Shown piece by piece: positions 16,838-24,456 of a stretch of DNA of 54,487 nt. Position 1 is the stretch's first letter; the number at the start of each line of letters is the position of its first letter. The notes under the pieces were generated by a model. The model did not search any database. It saw only the letters and a program-made list of their open reading frames with translations, and was not told where the DNA came from. The translations under genes and the position numbers were made by a program. Source of the stretch: Hyphomicrobiales bacterium (GTDB taxonomy: Bacteria; Pseudomonadota; Alphaproteobacteria; Rhizobiales; Rhizobiaceae); the NCBI GenBank assembly GCA_021775415.1, contig JAJFHV010000005.1, positions 1 to 54,487 of the forward strand, written 5' to 3'.

Positions 16838-17517
16838 CACAGGAAGCTTCTCACACACGAGACAAATTCTTCTTGATCCATTTTTGGTACTACCATCATT
16901 GTGTGAAATGGTTGCTCTTCGTTGGTTTCGAAGTTCAGCAACGCACAACCGTCACTAACAACTTCCCTGTTAAATTCGGGTTTGGATATTTTGCCTTCCA
17001 TAAAGGATTCAAAGCTTAGAATGTGGGACTCGCTGTGTCTATCAAACTCGATAATCAGAACGTTGAAGTATTTCTTAATTTCTTCCTCATCGGTACTGAA
17101 CTGCTCCAATGAGACAATGTGATAATCATTCTCTATCGCTATTTTTTCCAGGCTTTCTTGGTTCGCCAACTCTCCAGATATAAACACAAACTGCGTTTGT
17201 GCATCGTTCGAAATACCGAGTAATGCCTTGGTTTGTCGCGGCCAATTCGTAATGCTCACATAACTAACGATAAACACGAGTAGTCCAAGACCTAAAGTTG
17301 AAGGCAAACTGCTCCACATATCTTTTTTCCAGTCATCGAAAGTGGGCAACCATCTCCGCTTCACAGATTTGCCTTCAAGACTGTCCTCTACGCCTTTTTT
17401 AATCTCCCCATACATTCCAAAGAATTGCTTTATGTTCAGCAGAAGTACAATCACAACTGCTGCTACAACAATCCTGAAACTAGGCATTAAATCCACGATT
17501 GATTGCCAAAATTCCAA
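16837..17517 (-). CDS. Hypothetical two-pass membrane protein
   Basis: Unrecognised 226-residue protein. Hydrophobic segments at about 12-28 and 74-90 flank a charged loop, and a soluble C-terminal domain of about 120 residues follows, with an alpha/beta look (TQFVFISGELANQESLEKIA). TTG 17517 is the best start, with GGAG nine bases upstream. Its TGA overlaps the start of the S41 peptidase, so the two are probably co-translated and may act together, for example as membrane partner and periplasmic protease. Confidence 0.65.
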   Translation of the reverse strand: MEFWQSIVDLMPSFRIVVAAVVIVLLLNIKQFFGMYGEIKKGVEDSLEGKSVKRRWLPTFDDWKKDMWSSLPSTLGLGLLVFIVSYVSITNWPRQTKALLGISNDAQTQFVFISGELANQESLEKIAIENDYHIVSLEQFSTDEEEIKKYFNVLIIEFDRHSESHILSFESFMEGKISKPEFNREVVSDGCALLNFETNEEQPFHTMMVVPKMDQEEFVSCVRSFL

Positions 17518-17591
17518 CGTATTTCACTCCGATTGGTGAGATAAGCACCCTGTTGCTATATTTATTCTTTACCCTGGCATCTTTTCTTCTC

Positions 17592-17690
17592 AATGTCTGC
17601 TATTGGCACAAAGCGGACTCTGCAATCCTGTCGCAGAATGAATATACAAGTGAATTTTGATGGTCGCTCTGTCCGCATTGCTGCCATTGA
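17592..17690 (+). repeat. Dispersed palindromic repeat, 98-bp variant form
   Basis: Near-identical in layout to the copy at 3571-3668, including TGTCTGCTATTGGCACAAAG, CCTGTCGCAGAATGAATAT and GGTCGCTCTG. It starts about 74 bases upstream of the 226-residue membrane protein gene and ends 27 bases from the stop of the CoxE-like gene. Confidence 0.85.
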
Positions 17691-17716
17691 CCGATACGCA
17701 TTAGAAGCCACGGGAA

Positions 17717-18900
17717 CTAGTGCGACAGTTCCTTCAAACCCGCATCCAGTCCTGAGAGCGTAAGCGGATACATCCGCTCACCAAACAAATTGCGGATCAT
17801 CTGGGTTGATTGAGTATAGCGCCAGTGATTTTCAGGCGTCGGGTTAAACCAGATGGCATTGTGCCATTGTTCGGTTACCCGCCTTAGCCATGCCTCTCCG
17901 GGTTCTTCATTCCAGTGTTCGACGGAGCCCCCCGGATAGGCAACCTCATAGGGGCTCATCGCCGCATCGCCAACAAAGATGACCTTGTAGTCCGGTCCGT
18001 AGGTGTGGAGAATGTCCCAGGTTGACGAGCGTTCGGTATGGCGCCGATTGTTGTCCTTCCACACCCCCTCATAAAGGCAGTTGTGGAAATAAAAATATTC
18101 CAGATTCTTGAGCTCGGTACGCGCTGCAGAAAAAAGTTCTTCCACCAGCTTCACGTGATCGTCCATCGACCCACCGATATCAAGAAACAATAAAACCTTC
18201 ACCGCATTTCGGCGCTCGGGTCTGGTTTTGACATCCAGATAACCGTGTTCGGCGGTTGCCTGAATGGTGCCGCCAAGATCGAGCTCTTCTTCCGCCCCTT
18301 GTCGCACCCATCGCCGCAGGCGTTTCAGGGCAATTTTGATGTTGCGAGTACCCAGTTCAACACTGTCATCAAGGTTCTTGAATTCACGTCTGTCCCACAC
18401 TTTCACTGCGCGCCGGTGGCGACTTTCATGCTGGCCAATCCGCACACCTTCCGGATTGTACCCATAGGCACCAAATGGCGAAGTGCCGGCAGTACCGATC
18501 ATCTTTGACCCGCCCTGATGGCGCCTTTGCTGTTCTTCAAGCCGCTTGCGCAGCGTTTCCATCAACTCTTCCCAACCACCCAGCGCTTCAATTTTTTTTT
18601 CTCTTCCTCGCTTAAGTGTTTCTCTGCAAGCTTGCGAAGCCATTCTTCAGGAAGATCAACGTTTTCGATTTCATCACTGCCGCCGATGCGTTCAATACCT
18701 TTGAAGACCTCAGAGAACACAACATCAAACCGGTCGAGATTGCGCTCGTCCTTTACCAGTGCGGAACGCGCAAGATAGTAAAACCCTTCCACATCATAGG
18801 TGACGAGATCCTTTTCCATAGCTTCGAGCAGGGTCAGATACTCCCGTAGCGTTACGGGAATTTTCGCCTGCTTGAGTTGGAGAAAGAACGGGAGGAACAT
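17717..18900 (-). pseudogene. coxE: CoxE-like VWA-domain protein, split by a frameshift at an A9 tract
   Basis: Two overlapping frames together make one CoxE-like protein of about 394 residues, the usual family length. The N-terminal piece (18900 to about 18592) contains VTLREYLTLLE and YYLARSALVKDERNLDRFD. The C-terminal piece (about 18592 to 17717) contains GTAGTSPFGAYGYNP and the VWA metal site FLDIGGSMDD. Joining them needs a -1 shift, or one extra A. Such proteins work with MoxR-type ATPases (one lies at 22074) in metal-centre or complex maturation. It may be a pseudogene, a slippage-expressed gene or a sequencing error. Confidence 0.85.
18592..18600 (-). other. A9 homopolymer at the coxE frameshift
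   Basis: On the coding (minus) strand the reading GAG-AAA-AAA-AAA-TTG leads to a stop 12 codons later, while the frame ending ATT-GAA continues the family sequence (IEALGG). Nine A residues are long enough for polymerase or ribosome slippage, and also a common site of sequencing error. Confidence 0.75.
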
Positions 18901-18908
18901 GGGAAATA

Positions 18909-19283
18909 CTAACGTGATTTCGTATTCTTGCGAAGCCAGGCATCCAGATTGTCTTTGTTGAATGTTCCCGCTTCAAGGTGCGTGTAGATGAATTCAATCA
19001 AGGCATCATTCCCTGCCGTGATCAAAATGCCGTTTGCTTCCAAAAAGATATCGGTACAAGCAAGCGCAACCCTCTTGTTTCCATCTACAAACCCATGGTT
19101 CATAGCCAGGCTTTCCCAAAGTGCAGCGGCTTCCTCGATCGTATCTCGATAGTACCCGGTTTGCGGGCGCAACAAGGCGGCCTCCACAAGGCCTCGGTCC
19201 CTGACACCCGGTGACCCACCAAATTCAACGATCTGGGTGGCATGGATGTCCAGCGCCTCTTCAATCGTTAGATAAATCGGCAT
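18909..19283 (-). CDS. doc: Doc-type (Fic fold) toxin of a type II toxin-antitoxin pair
   Basis: A 124-residue protein with the Doc/Fic signature HGFVDGNKR at 63-71; the His and the GNxxR residues are those used by Doc to phosphorylate EF-Tu, blocking translation. The N-terminal YLTIEEALDIHATQIVEFGG is typical of the Doc subfamily. It starts eight bases after the stop of the Phd-like antitoxin gene and ends eight bases before the coxE-like gene begins. The signature residues are intact, so the toxin is probably functional. Confidence 0.92.
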   Translation of the reverse strand: MPIYLTIEEALDIHATQIVEFGGSPGVRDRGLVEAALLRPQTGYYRDTIEEAAALWESLAMNHGFVDGNKRVALACTDIFLEANGILITAGNDALIEFIYTHLEAGTFNKDNLDAWLRKNTKSR

Positions 19284-19291
19284 CGGTGAAG

Positions 19292-19522
19292 TTACTTAGC
19301 CAGCGCTTCATACACTTTGCGACGGCGCTCAATGCTCCGTTTGTGCAATTCCTTCACCAATGGACGAACGGATTGAGTGTCGCCCAGTTTGTCGAATGCA
19401 GCCTTGGAGAGAATGACTACGGCATCCCGCCCGTTCTTTTGAACAAGAATCGGCTCAACCATTGCTTCATCAATCAATTCACCGAATTTGTTTTTGGCAT
19501 CTGTTGCGGAAAAATGTTTCAT
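19292..19522 (-). CDS. phd: Phd/YefM family antitoxin
   Basis: A 76-residue protein. Its N-terminal half (FSATDAKNKFGELIDEA then EPILVQKNGRDAVVILS) is the Phd/YefM dimerisation and DNA-binding fold; the C-terminal charged helix (about 48-76) would bind and neutralise the Doc toxin. ATG 19522 is preferred because the predicted promoter's -10 box lies at 19554-19559, too close to the upstream TTG 19555 and ATG 19543. It precedes doc as expected in this class. Confidence 0.88.
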   Translation of the reverse strand: MKHFSATDAKNKFGELIDEAMVEPILVQKNGRDAVVILSKAAFDKLGDTQSVRPLVKELHKRSIERRRKVYEALAK

Positions 19523-19553
19523 CTGGGCTGTTCCATCAAGCATAGGTTTGTCC

Positions 19554-19582
19554 AAAATAGCTTAATTAGCTAAAATAGTCAA
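19554..19582 (-). promoter_or_regulatory. phd-doc promoter with palindromic operator
   Basis: Reading on the minus strand, TTGACT (19577-19582), a 17-base spacer and TATTTT (19554-19559) form a good promoter. The spacer contains TAGCTAATTAAGCTA (19558-19572), with TAGCT and AGCTA as inverted arms, a plausible Phd autoregulatory site. Confidence 0.65.
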
Positions 19583-19584
19583 TA

Positions 19585-20412
19585 TCACGACAGTGGTACA
19601 CCCTCAATCGTGATGCGGTGCATTTCGCGCCTCTGGCCCGGGTAATCATTGATCGCCATATGCTGCGTGGCGCGATTGTCCCAAATGCCAAGGGTACCGG
19701 GCCGCCAGCGTATCCGGCAGGTAAAGTCGGCCCGCGAAGAGTGTGCGTAAAGCTGGTTGAGTAGTGGTTGTGACTCTTCTTGCGTCCAACCATCGAAATG
19801 AGTGGTGAAATCTGCATTCACATAAAGGCATTTCTTGCCGGACAGGGGATGGGTGATCACGACAGGATGAAGCGAATCCTGGGTGGCTGCTTCCTCATTG
19901 CCAATACGACCGGTCGCATGGGCCTCCTCATCCGCCAATTGAATGCCAAACGCATGGCGCGAGGAATGCCAGGCTTTCATGTTGCCGAGTGTCTTTTTCA
20001 TGCCCTCTGAAAGCGCTTCGTATGCCGCTGACTGGCCCGCGAATGCGGTGTCGCCACCAACTTCCGGCGTTTCCCGGGCAAAGAGCATCGAACACATCGC
20101 GGGTTCCGTGTCATAGGAATGATCCGTATGCCAGGATTCACCAATCGCTGATGTTTGATCCGCTTCTTTCAAAACCACAGCGATTTCAGGATGGCTGTCC
20201 AGACGTTGAAAAAACCGGTTCACATTGATTTTTCCCCAACTGCGGGCAAACTCCAGATGCTCATCCGGCGACAAATCCAGATCGCGAATAGCAATCACGG
20301 AATGGTCCACAAATGCCTTGTGGATGGCTTTGCGGTGATCTTCCCGTCCAAGGTCAGCACCGATGATTTCAGCACCAAGGTTTGTGGTCAGGGGTCTTAT
20401 TTCAACACTCAT
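19585..20412 (-). CDS. TauD/TfdA family Fe(II)/2-oxoglutarate dioxygenase
   Basis: A 275-residue non-haem iron dioxygenase. The iron ligands are H95 and D97 (WHTDHSY) and H251 (RATQHMAINDY), with R262 (GQRREMHRIT) for 2-oxoglutarate. The opening EIRPLTTNLGAEIIGADLG is the canonical family start. It follows metA on the same strand with a nine-base gap, so it may share the metA transcript; a sulfur-related role (desulfonation) would then make sense but is inference. It is not closely similar to the dioxygenase at 2535. Confidence 0.9.
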   Translation of the reverse strand: MSVEIRPLTTNLGAEIIGADLGREDHRKAIHKAFVDHSVIAIRDLDLSPDEHLEFARSWGKINVNRFFQRLDSHPEIAVVLKEADQTSAIGESWHTDHSYDTEPAMCSMLFARETPEVGGDTAFAGQSAAYEALSEGMKKTLGNMKAWHSSRHAFGIQLADEEAHATGRIGNEEAATQDSLHPVVITHPLSGKKCLYVNADFTTHFDGWTQEESQPLLNQLYAHSSRADFTCRIRWRPGTLGIWDNRATQHMAINDYPGQRREMHRITIEGVPLS

Positions 20413-20421
20413 GGCCGCAAT

Positions 20422-21339
20422 TTATCCTCCGATATCATCAAGCTCAAACGGAGTAGTTTGATACATCTGATTGATCCAGTTGCCAAACAAAAGATGGGCG
20501 TGAGATTTCCAGCGATTTTGCGGTGGCATTTTAGGATCGTCTGCCGGAAAGTAATTATGCGGGATGTCAATCGGCGTACCGTTTGACACATCTCGCTGAT
20601 ACTCTTCATTAAGTGAATGAGAATCATATTCTATGTGATTGAATATATAAAGACGGTTGCCCTTCGTCTCTGAGATCAAACACGGACCGGTCACATCGGA
20701 CTCCATCAGCAATTGAAGCTCTTCAACCGGTTTGATGTCAGCAGAGCGCATTTCGGTCCAACGCGAAACTGGTATGGAAAAATCATCTGAAAAACCTGAA
20801 AGATATCGAGACGAGGGCGCAAGGTTGCGGTGCCGGTAGACGCCAAATGCTTTCTTCTCAAGCATGTATTTGTTGATCCCGTGATAATGATTAATTGCGG
20901 CCATGGCCCCCCAGCAGATAAAGAAACTTGAGTGGACATGGGTCGTGGTCCAGTCGAGTATCTGCTGCAGTTCCTTCCAGTAAGTAACTTCTTCGAAAGG
21001 TAGCGTCTCGATTGGCGCGCCGGTGATAATAAAACCATCGAATTTTTGGTCGCGTATTTCGTCCCAGGTTTTGTAAAAATCAATCAGATGATCTTCTGAT
21101 GTGTTTTTGGCCTTGTGGGCGCCGATACGCACAAGCGTCAGTTCCACCTGCAATGGTGATGAACCGATAAGTCGGGCTATCTGTGTTTCAGTACGAACCT
21201 TGTTGGGCATCAGGTTCAAAAGCCCAATCTGCATCGGGCGAATATCCTGCCGTGCCGCATCGGATTCGCTCATCACCATCACGCCTTCAGATTTTAGCGT
21301 TTGGCGGGCGGGCAGTCTGTCTGGGATTCTAATCGGCAT
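20422..21339 (-). CDS. metA: Homoserine O-acyltransferase MetA (probably acetyl-CoA type)
   Basis: A 305-residue enzyme activating homoserine for methionine synthesis. The catalytic triad residues are C142 (FFICWGAM), H235 and E237 (IFNHIEYD). Residue 111 is Glu (PIETLPF); in characterised MetA enzymes Glu at this place goes with acetyl-CoA use and Gly with succinyl-CoA, so I predict an O-acetyltransferase. It is preceded by a SAM-II riboswitch and a terminator. A TauD-type dioxygenase follows nine bases after its stop. Confidence 0.96.
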   Translation of the reverse strand: MPIRIPDRLPARQTLKSEGVMVMSESDAARQDIRPMQIGLLNLMPNKVRTETQIARLIGSSPLQVELTLVRIGAHKAKNTSEDHLIDFYKTWDEIRDQKFDGFIITGAPIETLPFEEVTYWKELQQILDWTTTHVHSSFFICWGAMAAINHYHGINKYMLEKKAFGVYRHRNLAPSSRYLSGFSDDFSIPVSRWTEMRSADIKPVEELQLLMESDVTGPCLISETKGNRLYIFNHIEYDSHSLNEEYQRDVSNGTPIDIPHNYFPADDPKMPPQNRWKSHAHLLFGNWINQMYQTTPFELDDIGG

Positions 21340-21350
21340 GATGTAATCTC

Positions 21351-21382
21351 AAAATAAAAACCGGTAACAGTTGCTACCGGTT
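21351..21382 (-). terminator. Intrinsic terminator between the riboswitch and metA
   Basis: On the minus strand, AACCGGTAGC pairs with GTTACCGGTT around an AACT loop, followed by TTTTTATTTT. The 5' arm and loop contain TAGCAACT, fully complementary to AGTTGCTA in the riboswitch 3' region, so the two structures would exclude each other. Confidence 0.85.
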
Positions 21383-21396
21383 CCGATTACGCGGGC

Positions 21397-21464
21397 CCTT
21401 TTAGCAACTTGTTTAACGTGGCTGCAAGCTGGCCATCCTCAAGGAAGGCAAATCACCACAAGCG
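21397..21464 (-). promoter_or_regulatory. SAM-II riboswitch upstream of metA
   Basis: The minus strand carries the SAM-II core in order: CGCTTGTGGTGATTTG, then CTTGCAGCCACGTTAAACAA, then GTTGCTAAAAGGG, matching the conserved alphaproteobacterial metA leader. An extra small hairpin (GCCTTCC...GGATGGC) is inserted between the first two blocks. It senses S-adenosylmethionine and is expected to turn metA off when SAM is abundant. Confidence 0.9.
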
Positions 21465-21510
21465 ACCAATTTAATGCATGGAGCATGATGGGTCAATTGA
21501 TGGTCACGCT

Positions 21511-22041
21511 CTAGCTTTTCTTCGCTGCCTCAATTGAGGAAACAATCATTTTCTTGGCTTCTTCCGCATCACCCCACCGGTCGATTTTCACCCACTTGCC
21601 GTCCTCAAGGTCCTTGTAACGCTCGAAGAAGTGCGAAATCTGCTTGCGCTTGATGTCTGGCAGGTCAGCGATCGAGTTGATGTCGTTATACATTGCCGAA
21701 ACACTGCTGGATGGTACAGCGATCAGTTTTTCATCACCCCCGGCTTCATCGCGCATGAACAGCACGCCCACCGGACGGCAATTGATAACGCAGCCGGGGA
21801 CCAGGGGACGGCTGTTTGCAATCAACACATCCAGCGGATCACCATCGTCAGAAAGCGTGTGCGGAACAAACCCGTAATTACCGGGATACCGCATGGAGGT
21901 GTAGAGAATACGGTCCACCACCATGGTGCCTGCATCCTTGTCCATCTCATATTTTACTGGTTCACCGCCGACAGGAACCTCAACGATAACGTTGATATCT
22001 TCGGGTGGGTTGTTGCCAATGGTGATCGCGTCAATGCGCAT
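21511..22041 (-). CDS. ppa: Inorganic pyrophosphatase, family I
   Basis: A 176-residue cytoplasmic Mg-dependent enzyme that hydrolyses pyrophosphate to phosphate. The family signature is intact: [16 protein letters not shown] near the start, [12 protein letters not shown], and the metal-binding DDGDPLDVL. The C-terminal [20 protein letters not shown] is also typical. The length is normal. It lies between metA and a MoxR ATPase on the same strand, each gap too long or too ordinary to prove an operon. Confidence 0.96.
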   Translation of the reverse strand: MRIDAITIGNNPPEDINVIVEVPVGGEPVKYEMDKDAGTMVVDRILYTSMRYPGNYGFVPHTLSDDGDPLDVLIANSRPLVPGCVINCRPVGVLFMRDEAGGDEKLIAVPSSSVSAMYNDINSIADLPDIKRKQISHFFERYKDLEDGKWVKIDRWGDAEEAKKMIVSSIEAAKKS

Positions 22042-22073
22042 ACAAGGTTCCTTTAGGCTTGGTTGTGTCTAAC

Positions 22074-22913
22074 TCAGCGCGTTTGCCGGGCCATAAATGC
22101 AAGGCGCTCAAACAGATGCACATCCTGCTCGTTTTTCAACAATGCACCATGCAGCCGCGGTAACGCGTCCTTGCTGTCTCCTCGAAGGTCAGTCGCATCC
22201 ATATCCTCGGCCACAAGCAACCGGATCCAGTCAAGTGCTTCCGAGGTTGAGGGTTTTTTCTTGAGACCAGGAGTTTCCCGAATCTCATAAAATTGCGTAA
22301 GCGCTGCGCGGACCAGTGATTTCTTGATGCCGGGGTAATGTACGTCAACGATTTGTTGAAGCACTTCAGGTTCCGGAAAGCGGATGTAATGAAAGAAACA
22401 GCGTCGCAAAAATGCGTCCGGCAATTCTTTTTCGTTGTTGGATGTAATAACCACAATCGGCCGGTTCACGGCTTGTACTACTTCGCCAGTCTCATAAACA
22501 TGAAACTCCATCCGGTCGAGTTCCTGTAGCAGATCGTTTGGAAATTCGATGTCGGCCTTGTCGATCTCGTCTATCAGCAGAACGGTTTTTTGTTCTGCTT
22601 CAAAAGCCTCCCAGAGTTTGCCGCGCTTGATGTAGTTCTTGATGTCGTGAACGCGCTCGTCTCCCAACTGGCTATCGCGCAGGCGTGATACCGCGTCATA
22701 CTCATACAGTCCCTGTTGCGCCTTGGTTGTGGATTTGACATGCCATTCGATCAGCGGCAGCTCGAGCGACTGCGCAACCTGGATCGCGAGTTCTGTTTTG
22801 CCGGTTCCAGGTTCCCCCTTGACCAGTAGCGGACGTTCGAGCGCGATTGCTGCATTTACTGCAATCTTGAGGTCATCAGCGGCGACATAAGAGGACGTGC
22901 CATCAAAACGCAT
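22074..22913 (-). CDS. MoxR family AAA+ ATPase (CoxD-like)
   Basis: A 279-residue ATPase with Walker A GEPGTGKT (33-40), Walker B VLLIDEIDKAD, sensor 1 VITSNNEKELPDAFLRRC and the arginine-finger region. This subtype is the usual partner of CoxE-like VWA proteins, here at 17717-18900, and the pair is often linked to maturation of molybdenum hydroxylases such as the cox set at 37-41 kb. The pair is separated in this genome by ppa, metA, a dioxygenase and the toxin-antitoxin genes. Confidence 0.92.
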   Translation of the reverse strand: MRFDGTSSYVAADDLKIAVNAAIALERPLLVKGEPGTGKTELAIQVAQSLELPLIEWHVKSTTKAQQGLYEYDAVSRLRDSQLGDERVHDIKNYIKRGKLWEAFEAEQKTVLLIDEIDKADIEFPNDLLQELDRMEFHVYETGEVVQAVNRPIVVITSNNEKELPDAFLRRCFFHYIRFPEPEVLQQIVDVHYPGIKKSLVRAALTQFYEIRETPGLKKKPSTSEALDWIRLLVAEDMDATDLRGDSKDALPRLHGALLKNEQDVHLFERLAFMARQTR

Positions 22914-23074
22914 CAGTCAAAACTTCCCTGTTTGTGTAGTTGAGCCCTGCATGGTTGCATGTGGCTCAAGCCCGCATATTTATCGGTCTAATCCGGCAGC
23001 GGCAAGAGGCATAAATCAATAGATTACGCCACTTGCGACATCGGGTTTGAGCGATTATAGAAACATCCATCTGT

Positions 23075-23149
23075 TGGGGTGTGGCCAAGTGGTAAGGCAA
23101 CGCTTTTTGGTAGCGTGTATCGTAGGTTCGAATCCTACCACCCCAGCCA
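23075..23149 (+). tRNA. tRNA-Gln (anticodon UUG)
   Basis: A full cloverleaf: acceptor TGGGGTG/CACCCCA, anticodon stem ACGCT/AGCGT with loop TTTTGGT (anticodon TTG), T arm GTAGG-TTCGAAT-CCTAC, discriminator G and encoded CCA. Apart from this gene the 401 bases between 22914 and 23314 show nothing I recognise. Confidence 0.97.
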
Positions 23150-23314
23150 AACACTTTTCGAAAATTGTAAATATGCGGGAGTAGCGGTAATAGCTGTCCC
23201 ATTTCCGGTTTGTATTCGAGGAAAATCTCGCCAGGCAAACTGCGCGGTACACATATAATTCTTGAAGAGGGTGGGCCGACTGGCCAACATACCCGCGTGA
23301 GAATGAATATAAAT

Positions 23315-24178
23315 TTATTGGGTCGACAAAACGCAAGCGCCAGCAAAGATCAGGATTGCCGCTAACCATTGAATTGTCGTTAAACGTTCTTTCAAAAACA
23401 ACCAGGCCAGGATCACAGTTACTGCTCCAAAGGCGGCAGAAATTACTACTGTTATTTCGCGATTTTCTCCAAAACTTCCAAACAACAAAAATAAAATGCC
23501 TGCGGAATCCAGAACGCCCTGCACGATTAAGACAGGCCACCAACGAAACGGAAGAGAAAGTGCTCGCAGGTTGAAAGAGCAAAACGTGATTAGCACTCCC
23601 AGCGCTATCAATCGTCCAAACCAAAGTGTGCTGTAGACACCGTTAACAGCAGCCGATTTCTGCCCAAATATGAGCATGGCAGCATACAGCAAGCTGGCCA
23701 CCGCAGATATCGCAATTGCCTTATGATGATTTGTGGCTTGAGGTTCTTCGCCAATCGAACCCTCACCCAAAGTCGAGTAGGAAATGGCAATAACTCCAAC
23801 AATGCTCATGGCAAAACCAATGCCCTGAAATGTTGAGTAACTGGCTCCGTTCAAAATAGCCCAGACAACCACTAGTGCAGGATGACTGGCAACTAACGGC
23901 GCTACCAACTTAATCGGCCCAATTGCAAGCGCGGCGTACAAAGCCAGCATAGCAGCGGTAAAAAACACACCGTGTCCGACAATTAGCCAGATTGACGACG
24001 CGTTCGGGTATGGGAGAGTTTCAAATTGAAGCATGTAGGCGGTCAGTATGATGCAACTCACCAACAGCATTCCGAACAGCGAGCCTTTGTAACCTATCGA
24101 TTGAGACGTGAAGCGTGCTGCAAAATCTGCACTCCCCAGCGAAATCGCGCTCAAAACTCCCCAAAGCACTTGATTCAT
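23315..24178 (-). CDS. EamA/DMT superfamily transporter
   Basis: A 287-residue inner-membrane protein with about ten hydrophobic segments in two EamA halves (about 5-140 and 155-285); the ending LAWLFLKERLTTIQWLAAIL is the classic close of the second repeat. It is divergent from the hypB-like nickel module (278-base shared upstream region). The operator palindrome at 24297 could also affect it, but its distance makes that uncertain. Substrate unknown. Confidence 0.85.
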   Translation of the reverse strand: MNQVLWGVLSAISLGSADFAARFTSQSIGYKGSLFGMLLVSCIILTAYMLQFETLPYPNASSIWLIVGHGVFFTAAMLALYAALAIGPIKLVAPLVASHPALVVVWAILNGASYSTFQGIGFAMSIVGVIAISYSTLGEGSIGEEPQATNHHKAIAISAVASLLYAAMLIFGQKSAAVNGVYSTLWFGRLIALGVLITFCSFNLRALSLPFRWWPVLIVQGVLDSAGILFLLFGSFGENREITVVISAAFGAVTVILAWLFLKERLTTIQWLAAILIFAGACVLSTQ

Positions 24179-24260
24179 ATTTGCCCAACCTCAAATCAGC
24201 ATCTTCGCTACAAAACATGATGGTTAGTTGAAAAACCCGCAATGCTCAAACCAGCCAAGC

Positions 24261-24326
24261 TTGACAGATCGAACCAAATTTGTTGATATTGGATTAGATT
24301 GACTAGTCAATCAAATAAAACATAAT
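24261..24326 (+). promoter_or_regulatory. Promoter and 16-bp palindromic operator of the nickel/ureohydrolase operon
   Basis: TTGACA (24261-24266), a 17-base spacer and TGATAT (24284-24289) place a transcription start near the perfect palindrome GATTGACTAGTCAATC (24297-24312). A second promoter, TTGACT (24299-24304), 16 bases, CATAAT (24321-24326), overlaps the palindrome itself. The palindrome has the size and form of a TetR-family operator, and a TetR gene ends this operon. Confidence 0.65.
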
Positions 24327-24456
24327 AAAAACAATTGGTTAGTGTGAGTACAAGATTATTGGAGAGTTTTTGGTGATGTATTTCGCTTCGTAGGCGATGC
24401 TAAAGCAGCGAATTGAGACTGAACATTGAGTTTAGTTTTTAGGGAGGGAATGACCA

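Noticed and set aside
8664-17690. Integron cassette array with attC sites
   Set aside because: The repeats lack the GTTRRRY/RYYYAAC core pairs of attC and no integron integrase is present; they are better described as palindromic repeats.
24313-24456. Guanidine riboswitch (ykkC, mini-ykkC or guanidine-III) in the leader of the nickel module
   Set aside because: No paired ACGR-loop hairpins, no ykkC core and no guanidine-III pseudoknot pattern could be found; the palindrome and TetR gene explain control better.
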